From SLRI01 sp964393275 (lineage in GTDB: Bacteria; Pseudomonadota; Alphaproteobacteria; Geminicoccales; Geminicoccaceae), in contig CAYMTA010000011.1 in NCBI GenBank assembly GCA_964393275.1, forward strand, positions 1 to 64,000: a stretch of DNA of 64,000 nucleotides. The letters run 5' to 3'. Position numbers and translations under genes: made by a program. Every line of letters begins with the position of its first letter. Positions within the stretch are counted from its first letter, which is position 1. Of the stretch, positions 16,073 through 24,838 are shown one piece after another. The notes below the pieces were generated by a model. That model made no database searches, was not told the origin of the DNA, and was given only the letters and a program-made list of their open reading frames with translations.

Positions 16073-17043
16073 GCGGACGGATCGCGGTGATCGGCGCCGG
16101 CGTGGCCGGCGTGGCTTGCGCCCGCGCCCTGGCCGACGCGGGCTGGGTCGTCGAGGTGTTCGACAAGGGGCGCCGGGTGGGTGGTCGCCTGGCCCAGCGC
16201 CGCCGGGCGGGTGCGGTCTTCGACCATGGCTGCCAGTTCGTCCGGCCGCGCGAGCCGCTGCTCGAGGCGCTGCTCGGGGCCGGCGTCGCCGCCGGCGTGG
16301 TCGCCCGCTGGCCGCTGGCCGATCGGGACGGCGTTGCGGCCTTCGTCGGCCAGCCGGCAATGGCGACGCCGCTCGAGGCGCTGCTCCACGGGATCGGTGT
16401 CATGACCGCCTGCCGCATCACCGGGCTCGAGCGGGAGAACGGGTCGTGGTGGCTCGTCGACGCCGCTGCGGTGCGGCACGGGCCGTTCGACCGGGTGGCG
16501 CTGGCGATGCCGCCCGTCCAGGCCGGCGAGCTCCTGCGCGCCATGCAGGAGCCGCCCGAGGCCCTGCTCGCCGCGACCGGGGCCGCGGCGCTGGCACCCT
16601 GCTGGGCGCTCCTCCTGACCTTCGATCCGCCGCTCGACCTCGACGGCTTCGATGCGCGCGCCCTCGACAATCGGGCAGGGGATGGCGGGCCGCTCGCCTG
16701 GATCGCGCGCAACACGACCAAGCCCGGCCGCCAGGGGCTGGACGCCTGGACCGTTCATGCGACGGCCGAGTGGTCGAGCGCGCATCTCGAGCTTCCCGCG
16801 GAGGCGATCGTCGAGCGCCTGACCGCGGCGTTCCGCGAGGCGACGGGGGTGGTGGCGATCCCGGCCTATGCGGAGGCGCATCGGTGGCGCCATGCAATGG
16901 TGACCCGGGCCCTCGGCGAGGCGGCGGTCCTCGATGCGGCGAGCGGGCTCGGGCTGTGCGGCGACTGGTGCCTGGGCGGCAAGGTGGAGGCGGCCTTCCT
17001 TTCCGGCCGGGCGCTGGCGGGGCTGATGACCGGCGGGCGCTGA
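16069..17043 (+). CDS. FAD-dependent amine oxidase/renalase-like oxidoreductase
   Basis: 324 residues. The N-terminal dinucleotide-binding motif is RIAVIGAGVAGVACARALADAGW, followed by VEVFDKGRRVGGRLAQRRR, typical of NAD(P)/FAD-dependent renalase-like proteins. A C-terminal FAD motif is present in GLCGDWCLGGKVEAAFLSGRALA. A role in oxidising amines or reduced nicotinamide derivatives is plausible from the family, but the substrate is unknown. It overlaps cca by four bases, so it is in the same operon. Confidence 0.85.
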   Translation: MSGRIAVIGAGVAGVACARALADAGWVVEVFDKGRRVGGRLAQRRRAGAVFDHGCQFVRPREPLLEALLGAGVAAGVVARWPLADRDGVAAFVGQPAMATPLEALLHGIGVMTACRITGLERENGSWWLVDAAAVRHGPFDRVALAMPPVQAGELLRAMQEPPEALLAATGAAALAPCWALLLTFDPPLDLDGFDARALDNRAGDGGPLAWIARNTTKPGRQGLDAWTVHATAEWSSAHLELPAEAIVERLTAAFREATGVVAIPAYAEAHRWRHAMVTRALGEAAVLDAASGLGLCGDWCLGGKVEAAFLSGRALAGLMTGGR

Positions 17044-17131
17044 GCGATGCGCGCGGCCGGTCGTTTAGGGTGTGCGGCCGGCACTGAATGGCCTAGGGTC
17101 GGGGCACCAATCGAGGGAGACGCGTGGCCTC

Positions 17132-17413
17132 ATGACCGACGATACCTATCTCGCCAAGCTCAGGGCCCAACTGGCCGACGTCGACGCCAAGATCGCGAGC
17201 GCCGAGCGCCGGCACGACAGCGGTGCGCCAGCCGACAAGGTGGCGGCCGCCGGCGAGCTCGCGATGCTCCGCGACCGGCGGCACGAGATCAGCGAGCGGA
17301 TGGAGCAGGCCGCGGCGCAGGGTGCCAAGGACTGGTCGTCCCTGCATGCCGAGCTCGAGACGGATCTCGAGAGCCTCGGCATCGCCGTCGAACGCTGGCT
17401 GCGCAGCTACTGA
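17132..17413 (+). CDS. Small coiled-coil hypothetical protein
   Basis: 93 residues from ATG 17132, the start that fits the composition; no strong ribosome site is seen. The sequence is highly charged and almost entirely helical: LAKLRAQLADVDAKIASAERRH, then AGELAMLRDRRHEISERMEQ and a final helix ending ERWLRSY. A helical hairpin or coiled coil is likely. I do not recognise a family. It stands between the amine oxidase-like gene and rpsB, and the rpsB promoter probably lies just after its stop. Confidence 0.6.
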   Translation: MTDDTYLAKLRAQLADVDAKIASAERRHDSGAPADKVAAAGELAMLRDRRHEISERMEQAAAQGAKDWSSLHAELETDLESLGIAVERWLRSY

Positions 17414-17465
17414 AGGGGCGGGGCCCGCCAGGGCCCGGGTCGCGGGGGCCGGTCGTCGGCCCGGC

Positions 17466-17494
17466 TTGCTTTTGTCCGGTGGCGCGCGTAGAGA
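17466..17494 (+). promoter_or_regulatory. Predicted sigma-70-type promoter of rpsB-tsf
   Basis: TTGCTT (17466-17471) and TAGAGA (17489-17494) are separated by 17 bases, an acceptable vegetative promoter for a GC-rich alphaproteobacterium. It lies about 110 bases before the rpsB start, leaving a leader able to fold into two hairpins. The -10 match is only moderate, so this is a prediction from sequence and position. Confidence 0.4.
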
Positions 17495-17521
17495 GCGCAC
17501 CATCTCTCACGCGGATCGCTG

Positions 17522-17562
17522 GCGGGCTTCCTTGCCCGCACCGGTGTCCGGCACTTGCCGGA
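17522..17562 (+). promoter_or_regulatory. Two tandem hairpins in the rpsB leader
   Basis: GCGGGC-TTCCTT-GCCCGC (17522-17539) and TCCGGC-ACTT-GCCGGA (17547-17562) are two perfect 6-bp stem-loops, with CACCGGTG bridging them. They sit in the untranslated leader about 40 bases before the rpsB start. In enterobacteria, S2 represses its own operon through a structured leader. A similar function here is inferred, and I cannot match this to a described alphaproteobacterial leader by eye. Neither hairpin is followed by a T-tract. Confidence 0.45.
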
Positions 17563-17604
17563 TCTTGATCCGCGGCGGCTCAACCGGACAAAGAAAGACG
17601 ACCG

Positions 17605-18504
17605 ATGGCTTTCCCCACCTTCACCATGCGCCAGCTTCTCGAGGCCGGCGTGCATTTCGGCCACCAGACGCGGCGCTGGAACCCGCGGATGGAGCCCTAC
17701 ATCTTCGGCGTGCGCAACGGGGTGCATATCCTCGATTTGACGCAGACCGTGCCCCTGATGCATCGGGCGCTGCAGGCGGTGCGCGACGTCGTCGCGGGCG
17801 GCGGCCGGGTGCTCTTCGTCGGCACCAAGCGGCAGGCGCAGGAGCCGGTCGCCCGCGCGGCGCAGCGCTGCGGCCAGTACTACGTCAACCACCGCTGGCT
17901 CGGCGGCATGCTGACCAACTGGCGGACCATCTCGAACTCGATCCGCCGACTGCGCGAGCTGGAGAGCCGGCTCCGCGAGCAGCAGAGCGGGCTGACCAAG
18001 AAGGAGCTCTTGCAGCTCAGCCGCGAGCGCAACAAGCTCGAGCAGGCGCTGGGCGGCATCAAGGAGATGGGCGGCCTGCCCGACATCCTCGTCGTGATCG
18101 ACACGAACAAGGAGGATATCGCGGTCACCGAGGCGCAGAAGCTCGGCCTGCCGGTGGTCGCCATCCTCGACAGCAACTCGAGCCCCGAGCACATCCGCTA
18201 CCCCGTGCCCGGCAACGACGATGCCAGCCGGGCCATCAACCTCTATTGCGATCTGCTGGTCCAGGCCGTGCTCGACGGGCTGCAGGCCGAGATGACCGCG
18301 AGCGGCATGGACCTCGGCGAGATCGAGCCGATCGAGCCGGCGCTGGGCGAGCCGGAGCTGGCCGAGCCGGACCTGAGCGAGCAGGAGACGATCGCGTCGG
18401 CGCCGGTGCAGCCTTTGGCCGATGCGCCCGAGGCGACCGGGCCCGAGGCGGCGCCGGTCGAGGCGGGCGGGAGCGAGGCAGCGCGGGGCGCCGCCGCGGG
18501 TTGA
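17605..18504 (+). CDS. rpsB: 30S ribosomal protein S2
   Basis: 299 residues. It opens with the S2 signature MRQLLEAGVHFGHQTRRWNPRM and has YIFGVRNGVHILDLTQT, NHRWLGGMLTNWRTI, GLPDILVVIDTNKE and NDDASRAI in order. S2 binds the back of the 30S subunit and is needed for S1 recruitment. The body ends near residue 235. The remaining 60 or so residues form an acidic, Pro/Glu/Ala-rich tail with repeated EPE/EPD units, longer than in E. coli S2. It is the first gene of the rpsB-tsf-pyrH-frr run. Confidence 0.97.
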   Translation: MAFPTFTMRQLLEAGVHFGHQTRRWNPRMEPYIFGVRNGVHILDLTQTVPLMHRALQAVRDVVAGGGRVLFVGTKRQAQEPVARAAQRCGQYYVNHRWLGGMLTNWRTISNSIRRLRELESRLREQQSGLTKKELLQLSRERNKLEQALGGIKEMGGLPDILVVIDTNKEDIAVTEAQKLGLPVVAILDSNSSPEHIRYPVPGNDDASRAINLYCDLLVQAVLDGLQAEMTASGMDLGEIEPIEPALGEPELAEPDLSEQETIASAPVQPLADAPEATGPEAAPVEAGGSEAARGAAAG

Positions 18505-18549
18505 GCGGCCGGGTGCCGGACGCAGAGATGAACGGATACGGAAGCGAAC

Positions 18550-19476
18550 ATGGCTGAGATAACGGCTGCACTGGTGAAGGAGCTGCGCGAGCGGACCGGT
18601 GCCGGAATGATGGACTGCAAGAAGGCGCTCGGCGAGACCGGCGGCGACGTCGAGCAGTCGATCGATCTCCTGCGCAAGAAGGGTCTGGCCGCGGCGGCGA
18701 AGAAGGCCGGCCGGACGGCGTCGGAGGGGTTGATCGGCATGGCGCTCGAGGGCGCCGAAGGGGCCCTCGTCGAGGTCAACTCGGAAACCGATTTCGTCGC
18801 CCGCAACGAGGCTTTCCGCACGCTGGTGACGCAGATCACCGGCCTCGCGATCGCCGCCGGCGGCGATGTCGAGGCGCTGCGCGGCGCCACCATCCAGGCG
18901 ACCGGCAAGAGCGTCGCCGATTCGCTCACCGATGCCATCGGCGTGATCGGCGAGAACATGAACCTGCGCCGGACGGCGAAGGTCGCCGTGACGGAGGGTG
19001 TGGTCGGCGGCTACATGCACCAGCAGGCGGCTCCCGGCCTCGGCCGGATCGGCGTGCTGGTCGGCCTCGAATCGTCCGGCGACAAGGGGGTGCTGGCCGA
19101 ATTCGGCAAGCAGCTCGCCATGCACGTCGCCGCGGCCAACCCGCAATCCGTGGCCGTGGCCGATCTCGACCCCGCCGTGATCGAGCGCGAGCGGGCCATC
19201 TTCGCCGATCAGGCGCGGGCCTCGGGCAAGCCCGAATCGATCATCGAGAAGATGGTCGAGGGTCGCCTGCGCAAGTTCTACGAGGAGAGCGTGCTGCTCG
19301 AGCAGACCTGGGTCATCGACACCGAGAAGAAGGTGAAGGAGGCCGTGGCCGACGCCGCCAAGGCGGCGGGCGCGCCGGTCGAGGTCACCGCCTTCGAGCG
19401 GATGGCTCTCGGCGAGGGGATTGCCAAGGAGGAGAGCGATCTCGCCGCCGAGGTCGCCAAGCTGACGACGGTCTGA
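18550..19476 (+). CDS. tsf: Translation elongation factor Ts
   Basis: 308 residues, the normal length for long EF-Ts. The N-terminal ubiquitin-associated-like region is clear (ITAALVKELRERTGAGMMDCKKAL), and the TDFVARN motif that contacts EF-Tu is present at about residues 80-86. EF-Ts exchanges GDP for GTP on EF-Tu. It lies 45 bp downstream of rpsB, the conserved arrangement, and is probably co-transcribed with it. Confidence 0.97.
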   Translation: MAEITAALVKELRERTGAGMMDCKKALGETGGDVEQSIDLLRKKGLAAAAKKAGRTASEGLIGMALEGAEGALVEVNSETDFVARNEAFRTLVTQITGLAIAAGGDVEALRGATIQATGKSVADSLTDAIGVIGENMNLRRTAKVAVTEGVVGGYMHQQAAPGLGRIGVLVGLESSGDKGVLAEFGKQLAMHVAAANPQSVAVADLDPAVIERERAIFADQARASGKPESIIEKMVEGRLRKFYEESVLLEQTWVIDTEKKVKEAVADAAKAAGAPVEVTAFERMALGEGIAKEESDLAAEVAKLTTV

Positions 19477-19525
19477 CGGGCATCCCTTGGATCGAGCAGC
19501 CGTTCATGAAGGGAGCCCCGGGGCG

Positions 19526-20269
19526 ATGAGCGAGGCCATGTCATCCACGCCACGCTATCGCCGCGTGCTCTTGAAGATGTCGGGCGAGGCGCTGCTCGGC
19601 GACCAGAGCTTTGGCCACGACAGCAAGGTGCTCCGCCAGCTCGCCCAGGAGGTCAAGGCGGCGCACGCGCTCGGCGTCGAGATCTGCCTGGTGATCGGCG
19701 GCGGCAACATCGTCCGGGGTGCCGCCCTGGCCGGGGCCGGCGTCGAGCGGGCGAGCGCCGACTACATGGGCATGCTCGGCACCGTCATCAACGCGCTCGC
19801 CGTGCAGAGCGTGATCGAGCAGGCCGGGCTCGCGACGCGGGTGATGTCAGCCATTCCCATGTCGTCGATCTGCGAGCCCTACATCCGGCGCCGGGCGATC
19901 CGCCATCTGGAGAAGGGGCGGGTGGTGATCTTCGCCGCCGGCACCGGCAACCCCTTCTTCACGACCGACACGGCGGCGGCGCTCCGGGCCGCCGAGATGG
20001 GCTGCGACGTGCTCTTGAAGGCGACCCAGGTGGATGGCGTCTACGATGCCGATCCGAAGCGGGACCAATCGGCCACGCGCTTCGAGCGGCTGACCTATCT
20101 CGACGTGCTGGCCAGGGATCTGCGGGTGATGGACGCCTCGGCGATCTCGCTGGCGCGCGAGAGCAACATCCCCATCCTGGTCTTCTCGGTGCACGTTCAA
20201 GGTGCCCTGGCGCGGGTGCTGCGCGGCGAGGGCATGTTCACCATCATTTCGGGCGAGGCGGCGGCATGA
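19526..20269 (+). CDS. pyrH: UMP kinase
   Basis: 247 residues from ATG 19526, with AAGGGAG about 10 bases upstream; an in-frame ATG 12 bases later is possible. The amino-acid-kinase fold starts RVLLKMSGEALLG, followed by VIGGGNIVRGAA, and later GTGNPFFTTDTAAALRA and LLKATQVDGVYDADP. It phosphorylates UMP to UDP and is typically allosterically regulated by UTP and GTP. The stop overlaps the frr start as ATGA. Confidence 0.96.
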   Translation: MSEAMSSTPRYRRVLLKMSGEALLGDQSFGHDSKVLRQLAQEVKAAHALGVEICLVIGGGNIVRGAALAGAGVERASADYMGMLGTVINALAVQSVIEQAGLATRVMSAIPMSSICEPYIRRRAIRHLEKGRVVIFAAGTGNPFFTTDTAAALRAAEMGCDVLLKATQVDGVYDADPKRDQSATRFERLTYLDVLARDLRVMDASAISLARESNIPILVFSVHVQGALARVLRGEGMFTIISGEAAA

Positions 20270-20829
20270 GCGCGGAAGAGCTGGATATCGACGACCTGAC
20301 GCGGCGCATGGACGGTGCCGTGGAGGTGTTCAGGAAGGACCTGTCTGGCCTGCGGACGGGGCGCGCCTCGGCCAGCCTCCTGGAGCCCATCGTCGTCGAC
20401 GCCTACGGCGCCACCATGCCGATCAACCAGGTCGCCACCATCAACGTGCCGGAGTCCAGGATGATCTCGGTCCAGGTCTGGGACCGGGGGCTGGTCAAGG
20501 CGGTGGAGAAGGCGATCCGCAACTCGGCCTTGGGGCTCAACCCGCAGGTCGACGGCACGCTGATGCGGATTCCCCTGCCGGAGCTGAGCGAGGAGCGGCG
20601 CCAGGAGCTGGTCAAGGTGGCGCACCGCTATGCCGAGCAGACGCGCATCGCCATCCGCAACGTCCGCCGCGACGGCATGGACCAGCTCAAGCGGCTGGAG
20701 AAGGACGGGCACATCTCGCAGGACGACCACAAGGTCTGGGCCGACGAGGTCCAGGCGCTGACCGACCGCCAGATCGAGCTGGTCAACGACTTGTTGCAGC
20801 ACAAAGAGAAAGACATCGTCACCGTCTAG
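20266..20829 (+). CDS. frr: Ribosome recycling factor
   Basis: 187 residues, the standard length. Signature stretches are LRTGRASASLLEPIVVDAYG, PINQVATINVPESRM and the C-terminal IRNVRRDGMDQLKRLEKDG. With EF-G it splits the post-termination ribosome. It is translationally coupled to pyrH by a four-base overlap. Confidence 0.97.
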   Translation: MSAEELDIDDLTRRMDGAVEVFRKDLSGLRTGRASASLLEPIVVDAYGATMPINQVATINVPESRMISVQVWDRGLVKAVEKAIRNSALGLNPQVDGTLMRIPLPELSEERRQELVKVAHRYAEQTRIAIRNVRRDGMDQLKRLEKDGHISQDDHKVWADEVQALTDRQIELVNDLLQHKEKDIVTV

Positions 20830-20856
20830 GCGGTGTCGTCAGCAGCCGGATAGCAC

Positions 20857-21606
20857 GTGTCAGCTCCAGCGCTCCGCTCAGCACCGCCCGCTATTGGCGC
20901 CACCTCGGCACCCAGCCATGTGGCGATCATCATGGACGGCAACCGCCGCTGGGCGCGGGCCCGCGGCATGCCGCCGGTCTTCGGCCACCGGCGGGGTGCC
21001 GATGCCGTGCGCCGGGCCGTCGAGGCCTGCGGCAACCTGGGTATCCGCTATCTGACCCTCTACGCCTTCTCGAGCGAGAACTGGCAGCGGCCGGCGGGCG
21101 AGGTCACCGAGCTCATGAACCTGCTCCGCTTCTATCTCAGGAAGGAGATCGAGGCGCTGCACCGGAACGGCGTCAGGCTCAGGGTGATCGGTGATCGCTC
21201 CAAGCTGGATCGCGATATTCTCGAGCTGATCGACAAGGCCGAGGCGCTGACCCGGTCGCACCAGTCGCTCGAGCTGACCGTTGCCCTCAATTACGGCGCA
21301 AGGGACGAGATCGTGCGGGCCGCGCGCCGGCTGGCGGCTGCCGCCGTGGCCGGCGAGGTGACGCCCGAGGCGATCGACCACGGCCGTTTCGCGGCGGCGC
21401 TCGACACCTCCGGCGTGCCCGATCCGGACCTTCTGATTCGCACCTCGGGCGAGCAGCGGATCAGCAATTTCCTGCTCTGGCAGCTCGCCTACACCGAGCT
21501 CGTCTTTCTCGACGTGCACTGGCCGGATTTCGGCGAGGAGCATCTGCGGGCGGCGCTCGCGGAATTCGGTCGGCGCGAGCGACGCTATGGCGCCTGCGCC
21601 GGCTGA
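20857..21606 (+). CDS. uppS: Undecaprenyl diphosphate synthase (isoprenyl transferase)
   Basis: 249 residues beginning at GTG 20857. Cis-prenyltransferase motifs are all visible: VAIIMDGNRRWARARG with the catalytic Asp (about residue 27), FGHRRGADAVRR, YAFSSENWQRP, and LIRTSGEQRISNFLLWQ. It condenses isopentenyl diphosphate onto farnesyl diphosphate to make the C55 carrier for cell-wall and surface polysaccharides. It is followed by cdsA with a 20-base overlap. Confidence 0.96.
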   Translation: MSAPALRSAPPAIGATSAPSHVAIIMDGNRRWARARGMPPVFGHRRGADAVRRAVEACGNLGIRYLTLYAFSSENWQRPAGEVTELMNLLRFYLRKEIEALHRNGVRLRVIGDRSKLDRDILELIDKAEALTRSHQSLELTVALNYGARDEIVRAARRLAAAAVAGEVTPEAIDHGRFAAALDTSGVPDPDLLIRTSGEQRISNFLLWQLAYTELVFLDVHWPDFGEEHLRAALAEFGRRERRYGACAG

Positions 21607-22411
21607 GCGCCCGGTGGCTTCGGATCTGACCAGGCGGGCCGTCGCCGGCGTCGTGATGGCGCTCGTCGCCGGGCTCGTGATCGTGCTCGACGGCTGGCTC
21701 TTCGTGGCGGTCCTGATGGTCATCGTCGTCCTCGCCGCGCGCGAATGGGCGAACCTGACCCTGCAAGCGAGCCGTAAGCCCTATGCCATTGCCGGCATTG
21801 TGCTGCTGCCGCTGACGACTTTGCTCGCAACCCATCTGGCGCGACTGGATCCACCTATCCTGGCGCTCGGCGTCCTGATGCTCCTGCTCAGCCTCTGGCT
21901 GATCGCCGGGGTCGGCGGCTGGCGCGAGCGGGGCTGGGCGGTCTTCGGCATGCTCTATCTCGGGCTGCCCGCGGTCAGCCTCCTGGCGCTGCGGGATTTG
22001 CCCGACGGACTTCATCTGGTGGTCTGGCTGGTGGTGGTGGTCGTCTCGACCGACGTCTTCGCCTATCTGGTCGGCAGGAACGTGGGTGGGCCCAAGCTGG
22101 CGCCTCGGATCAGCCCGGGCAAGACCCGTTCGGGGCTGGCCGGCGGCATGGCGGCGGCGGCCATCGCCGGCGCCCTGCTCGCCGGGCTGACCGGCTGGGG
22201 CTGGCTTCCCGCCGGGCTCTGCGGCGCGCTCCTGGCGCTCGTGGCGCAAGGCGGCGATCTCTTCGAGTCGGCGATCAAGCGGCGTGCCGGGGTCAAGGAC
22301 AGCGGCAGCCTGATTCCCGGCCATGGCGGTGTGCTCGACAGGCTCGACGGCTTTCTGTTCGCGGCACCGGTCTTCACGCTCCTGGTCGCCCTCGATTCGG
22401 CCGGGTCCTAG
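21587..22411 (+). CDS. cdsA: Phosphatidate cytidylyltransferase
   Basis: 274 residues with about seven membrane helices. The CDP-alcohol synthase signature at the C-terminus is present: FESAIKRRAGVKDSGSLIP followed by GHGGVLDRLDGF. It converts phosphatidic acid and CTP to CDP-diacylglycerol, the branch point for phospholipids. ATG 21587 lies inside uppS; a GTG at 21614 would shorten the overlap. The uppS-cdsA-dxr-rseP-bamA order is the conserved one. Confidence 0.95.
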   Translation: MAPAPAERPVASDLTRRAVAGVVMALVAGLVIVLDGWLFVAVLMVIVVLAAREWANLTLQASRKPYAIAGIVLLPLTTLLATHLARLDPPILALGVLMLLLSLWLIAGVGGWRERGWAVFGMLYLGLPAVSLLALRDLPDGLHLVVWLVVVVVSTDVFAYLVGRNVGGPKLAPRISPGKTRSGLAGGMAAAAIAGALLAGLTGWGWLPAGLCGALLALVAQGGDLFESAIKRRAGVKDSGSLIPGHGGVLDRLDGFLFAAPVFTLLVALDSAGS

Positions 22412-22415
22412 GGAT

Positions 22416-23624
22416 ATGGCGGCAGGCGTCCCGCAGCGACCACCCTCGGCCGCGGCACCGCGCAGCATCACCGTGCTGGGTGCCACGGGCTCGGTCGGGC
22501 GGAGCACGCTGGCCCTGGTCCGTGCCGATCCCACAGCCTACCGGGTGGTTGCGCTGGTTGCCCGGAGCCGGGCCGAGCCCCTGGCGGCGCTCGCCCGCGA
22601 GGTCGGGGCGGAGCTCGCCGTGGTGGCCGATCCCGAGGCCTATCCGGCCTTGCGGGCAGCGCTCGCCGGCAGCTCCATCGAGGCGGCGGCGGGCCCGGAG
22701 GCGGTGCTGGAGGCGGCGATCCGCCCGGTCGACTGGCTGATGTCGGCGATCGTCGGCGCCGTGGGCCTGGCACCCACCCTGGAGGCGCTGCGGCGTGGCC
22801 GGATGGTGGCGATCGCCAACAAGGAGTGCCTGGTTTCGGCCGGCAGCCTGCTGCTCGAGGCGGCGAGGGCCAGCGGTGCCGTGGTGCTGCCGGTGGATTC
22901 CGAGCACAACGCCATCTTCCAGGCGCTGGCCGGGCATGACCGGGATGCGGTGGAGCGGCTGATCCTGACCGCCTCCGGCGGGCCGTTCCGCACCCTCGAT
23001 TCGGCGGCCATGGCCGAGGTGACGGTCGAGCAGGCGCTGAACCATCCCAACTGGTCGATGGGGCAGAAGATCACCATCGACAGTGCGACGATGATGAACA
23101 AGGGGCTCGAGCTGATCGAGGCCCATCATCTCTTCGCCGTGCCGGAGCCGGCCATCGAGATCCTGATCCACCCGCAATCGGTGGTCCACAGCCTCGTCGC
23201 CTACCGGGACGGCTCGCAGCTCGCCCAGCTCGGTGTGCCGGACATGCGCGTGCCGATCGCCTTCTGCCTCGGCTGGCCGGGACGGCTCAGGGTCGAGGGC
23301 GTGCGGCTGGATCTGGCGAGGATCGGGCGGCTGGAGTTCGAGGCACCCGATCCGGCGCGCTTTCCGGCGCTCCGGCTCGCCCGGGAAGCGCTCCGTGCCG
23401 GCGGCACGGTGCCGGCCATGCTGAATGCCGCCAACGAGGTGGCGGTCCTGGCCTTTCTCGAGCGGCGGATCGGCTTTCTCGACATCGCCGCCGTGGTCGA
23501 GGAGGTTTTGCGGCAACTGCCGGGTGACGAACCCCGCTCGATCGACGATATAGAGCACTGTGACGGCGTGACTCGCAGGGTCGCCCGCAAGGAAGTCGCC
23601 AGGCGCGCCGCCAGGCGTGGCTAG
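22416..23624 (+). CDS. dxr: 1-deoxy-D-xylulose 5-phosphate reductoisomerase
   Basis: 402 residues from ATG 22416, four bases after the cdsA stop. The NADPH motif ITVLGATGSVGRSTLALV, the metal and substrate residues in NKECLVSAG and DSEHNAIFQ, and the flexible-loop region MGQKITIDSATMMNKGLE are all intact. It makes 2-C-methylerythritol 4-phosphate, so isoprenoids come from the non-mevalonate pathway. These isoprenoids feed the uppS product encoded just upstream. Confidence 0.97.
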   Translation: MAAGVPQRPPSAAAPRSITVLGATGSVGRSTLALVRADPTAYRVVALVARSRAEPLAALAREVGAELAVVADPEAYPALRAALAGSSIEAAAGPEAVLEAAIRPVDWLMSAIVGAVGLAPTLEALRRGRMVAIANKECLVSAGSLLLEAARASGAVVLPVDSEHNAIFQALAGHDRDAVERLILTASGGPFRTLDSAAMAEVTVEQALNHPNWSMGQKITIDSATMMNKGLELIEAHHLFAVPEPAIEILIHPQSVVHSLVAYRDGSQLAQLGVPDMRVPIAFCLGWPGRLRVEGVRLDLARIGRLEFEAPDPARFPALRLAREALRAGGTVPAMLNAANEVAVLAFLERRIGFLDIAAVVEEVLRQLPGDEPRSIDDIEHCDGVTRRVARKEVARRAARRG

Positions 23625-23643
23625 GCTCTGATGGAAAGCCCCC

Positions 23644-24765
23644 ATGGAATTGATCGATCTCGTCGTCAACTACGCCTTGCCGTTCCTGATCATCCTCTCG
23701 GTGGTCGTCTTCGTGCACGAGTACGGGCACTACTGGGTGGCGCGGCGCAACGGCGTGCGCGTCGAGGTCTTCTCGATCGGCTTCGGGCGCGAGCTGTTCG
23801 GCTTCAACGACCGCCACGGAACGCGCTGGAAGTTCAGCCTCGTGCCGCTCGGCGGCTACGTGAAGATGCTGGGCGACGCCGACGCGACCAGCGCCTTGCC
23901 GGATGCCAGCACCGCCTGGCAGGAGGAGAGCTTCCCGGCGAAGCGGGTCCTGCAGCGCATGGCGATCGTCGTTGCCGGCCCGGCCGCCAATTTCCTCTTC
24001 GCGATCATCGTCCTGAGCGTGCTCTTCGTGATCAGCGGCCGGCCCTTCACCCCGGCCGTGGTCGGCGAGGTGCAGCCGGAGAGCCCCGCCGCCGCCGCCG
24101 GGCTCCTGCCCGGCGACCGGATCACCGCGGTCGACGGTGCGGCGATCGACAGCTTCGAATCGCTGCAGATGGCCGTGCGCGACGAGGCCGAGGTGCCGCT
24201 CGTGTTCACGCTGGAGCGCGACGGGTCGTCGCTCGAGGTGACGGTGGTGCCGGCGCTCCGCGAGATCGAGGACCGTTTCGGCAACAAGCATCGGGTCGGG
24301 CTCGTGGGCATCAGCCGCTCCGGCATCGAGTACCGCCGCAGCAACCCGGCGATGGCGGTCTTCGAGGCGACCGCGGAGACCGGGCGGATGGTCGGCGCCA
24401 CGCTCAAGGCCCTGGGCGAGATGGTGGTTGGCACGCGCGGCACCGACGAGCTCGGCGGGCCGCTCAGGATAGCGCAGATGTCCGGGACCATCGCCAAGGA
24501 CGGCCTGCTGCCGGCAATCTGGTTCACGGCGATACTCTCGATCAACCTCGGATTGATCAACCTCTTTCCCATCCCGATGCTGGACGGCGGTCACCTGGTG
24601 CTCTATGCGATCGAGGCGGTACGCGGCCGGCCGCTCGGCGAACGTTTTCAGGAGATGGCGTTTCGCGTCGGCCTGGCGATGGTGCTGACCTTGATGGTCT
24701 TCGCGACGTGGAACGACCTCGTGCAACTGAAAGTGGTCAAGTTCGTCACCAGCCTGATCTCCTAG
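23644..24765 (+). CDS. rseP: RIP site-2 metalloprotease RseP
   Basis: 373 residues. The zinc site HEYGH is at residues 25-29 in the first membrane helix, and the third zinc ligand is in LINLFPIPMLDGGH (about 304-317). One PDZ domain lies near residues 125-205 (GEVQPESPAAAAGLLPGDRI). The protease cleaves transmembrane substrates such as anti-sigma factors in envelope-stress signalling. Its place just before bamA is conserved. Confidence 0.96.
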   Translation: MELIDLVVNYALPFLIILSVVVFVHEYGHYWVARRNGVRVEVFSIGFGRELFGFNDRHGTRWKFSLVPLGGYVKMLGDADATSALPDASTAWQEESFPAKRVLQRMAIVVAGPAANFLFAIIVLSVLFVISGRPFTPAVVGEVQPESPAAAAGLLPGDRITAVDGAAIDSFESLQMAVRDEAEVPLVFTLERDGSSLEVTVVPALREIEDRFGNKHRVGLVGISRSGIEYRRSNPAMAVFEATAETGRMVGATLKALGEMVVGTRGTDELGGPLRIAQMSGTIAKDGLLPAIWFTAILSINLGLINLFPIPMLDGGHLVLYAIEAVRGRPLGERFQEMAFRVGLAMVLTLMVFATWNDLVQLKVVKFVTSLIS

Positions 24766-24838
24766 GAGCATGTCGGTCCCGGCCCGATCGACGGGGCTCC
24801 TCACGTCGCGGCGCCAATCAAAAAAACGGGGGTAGGGG

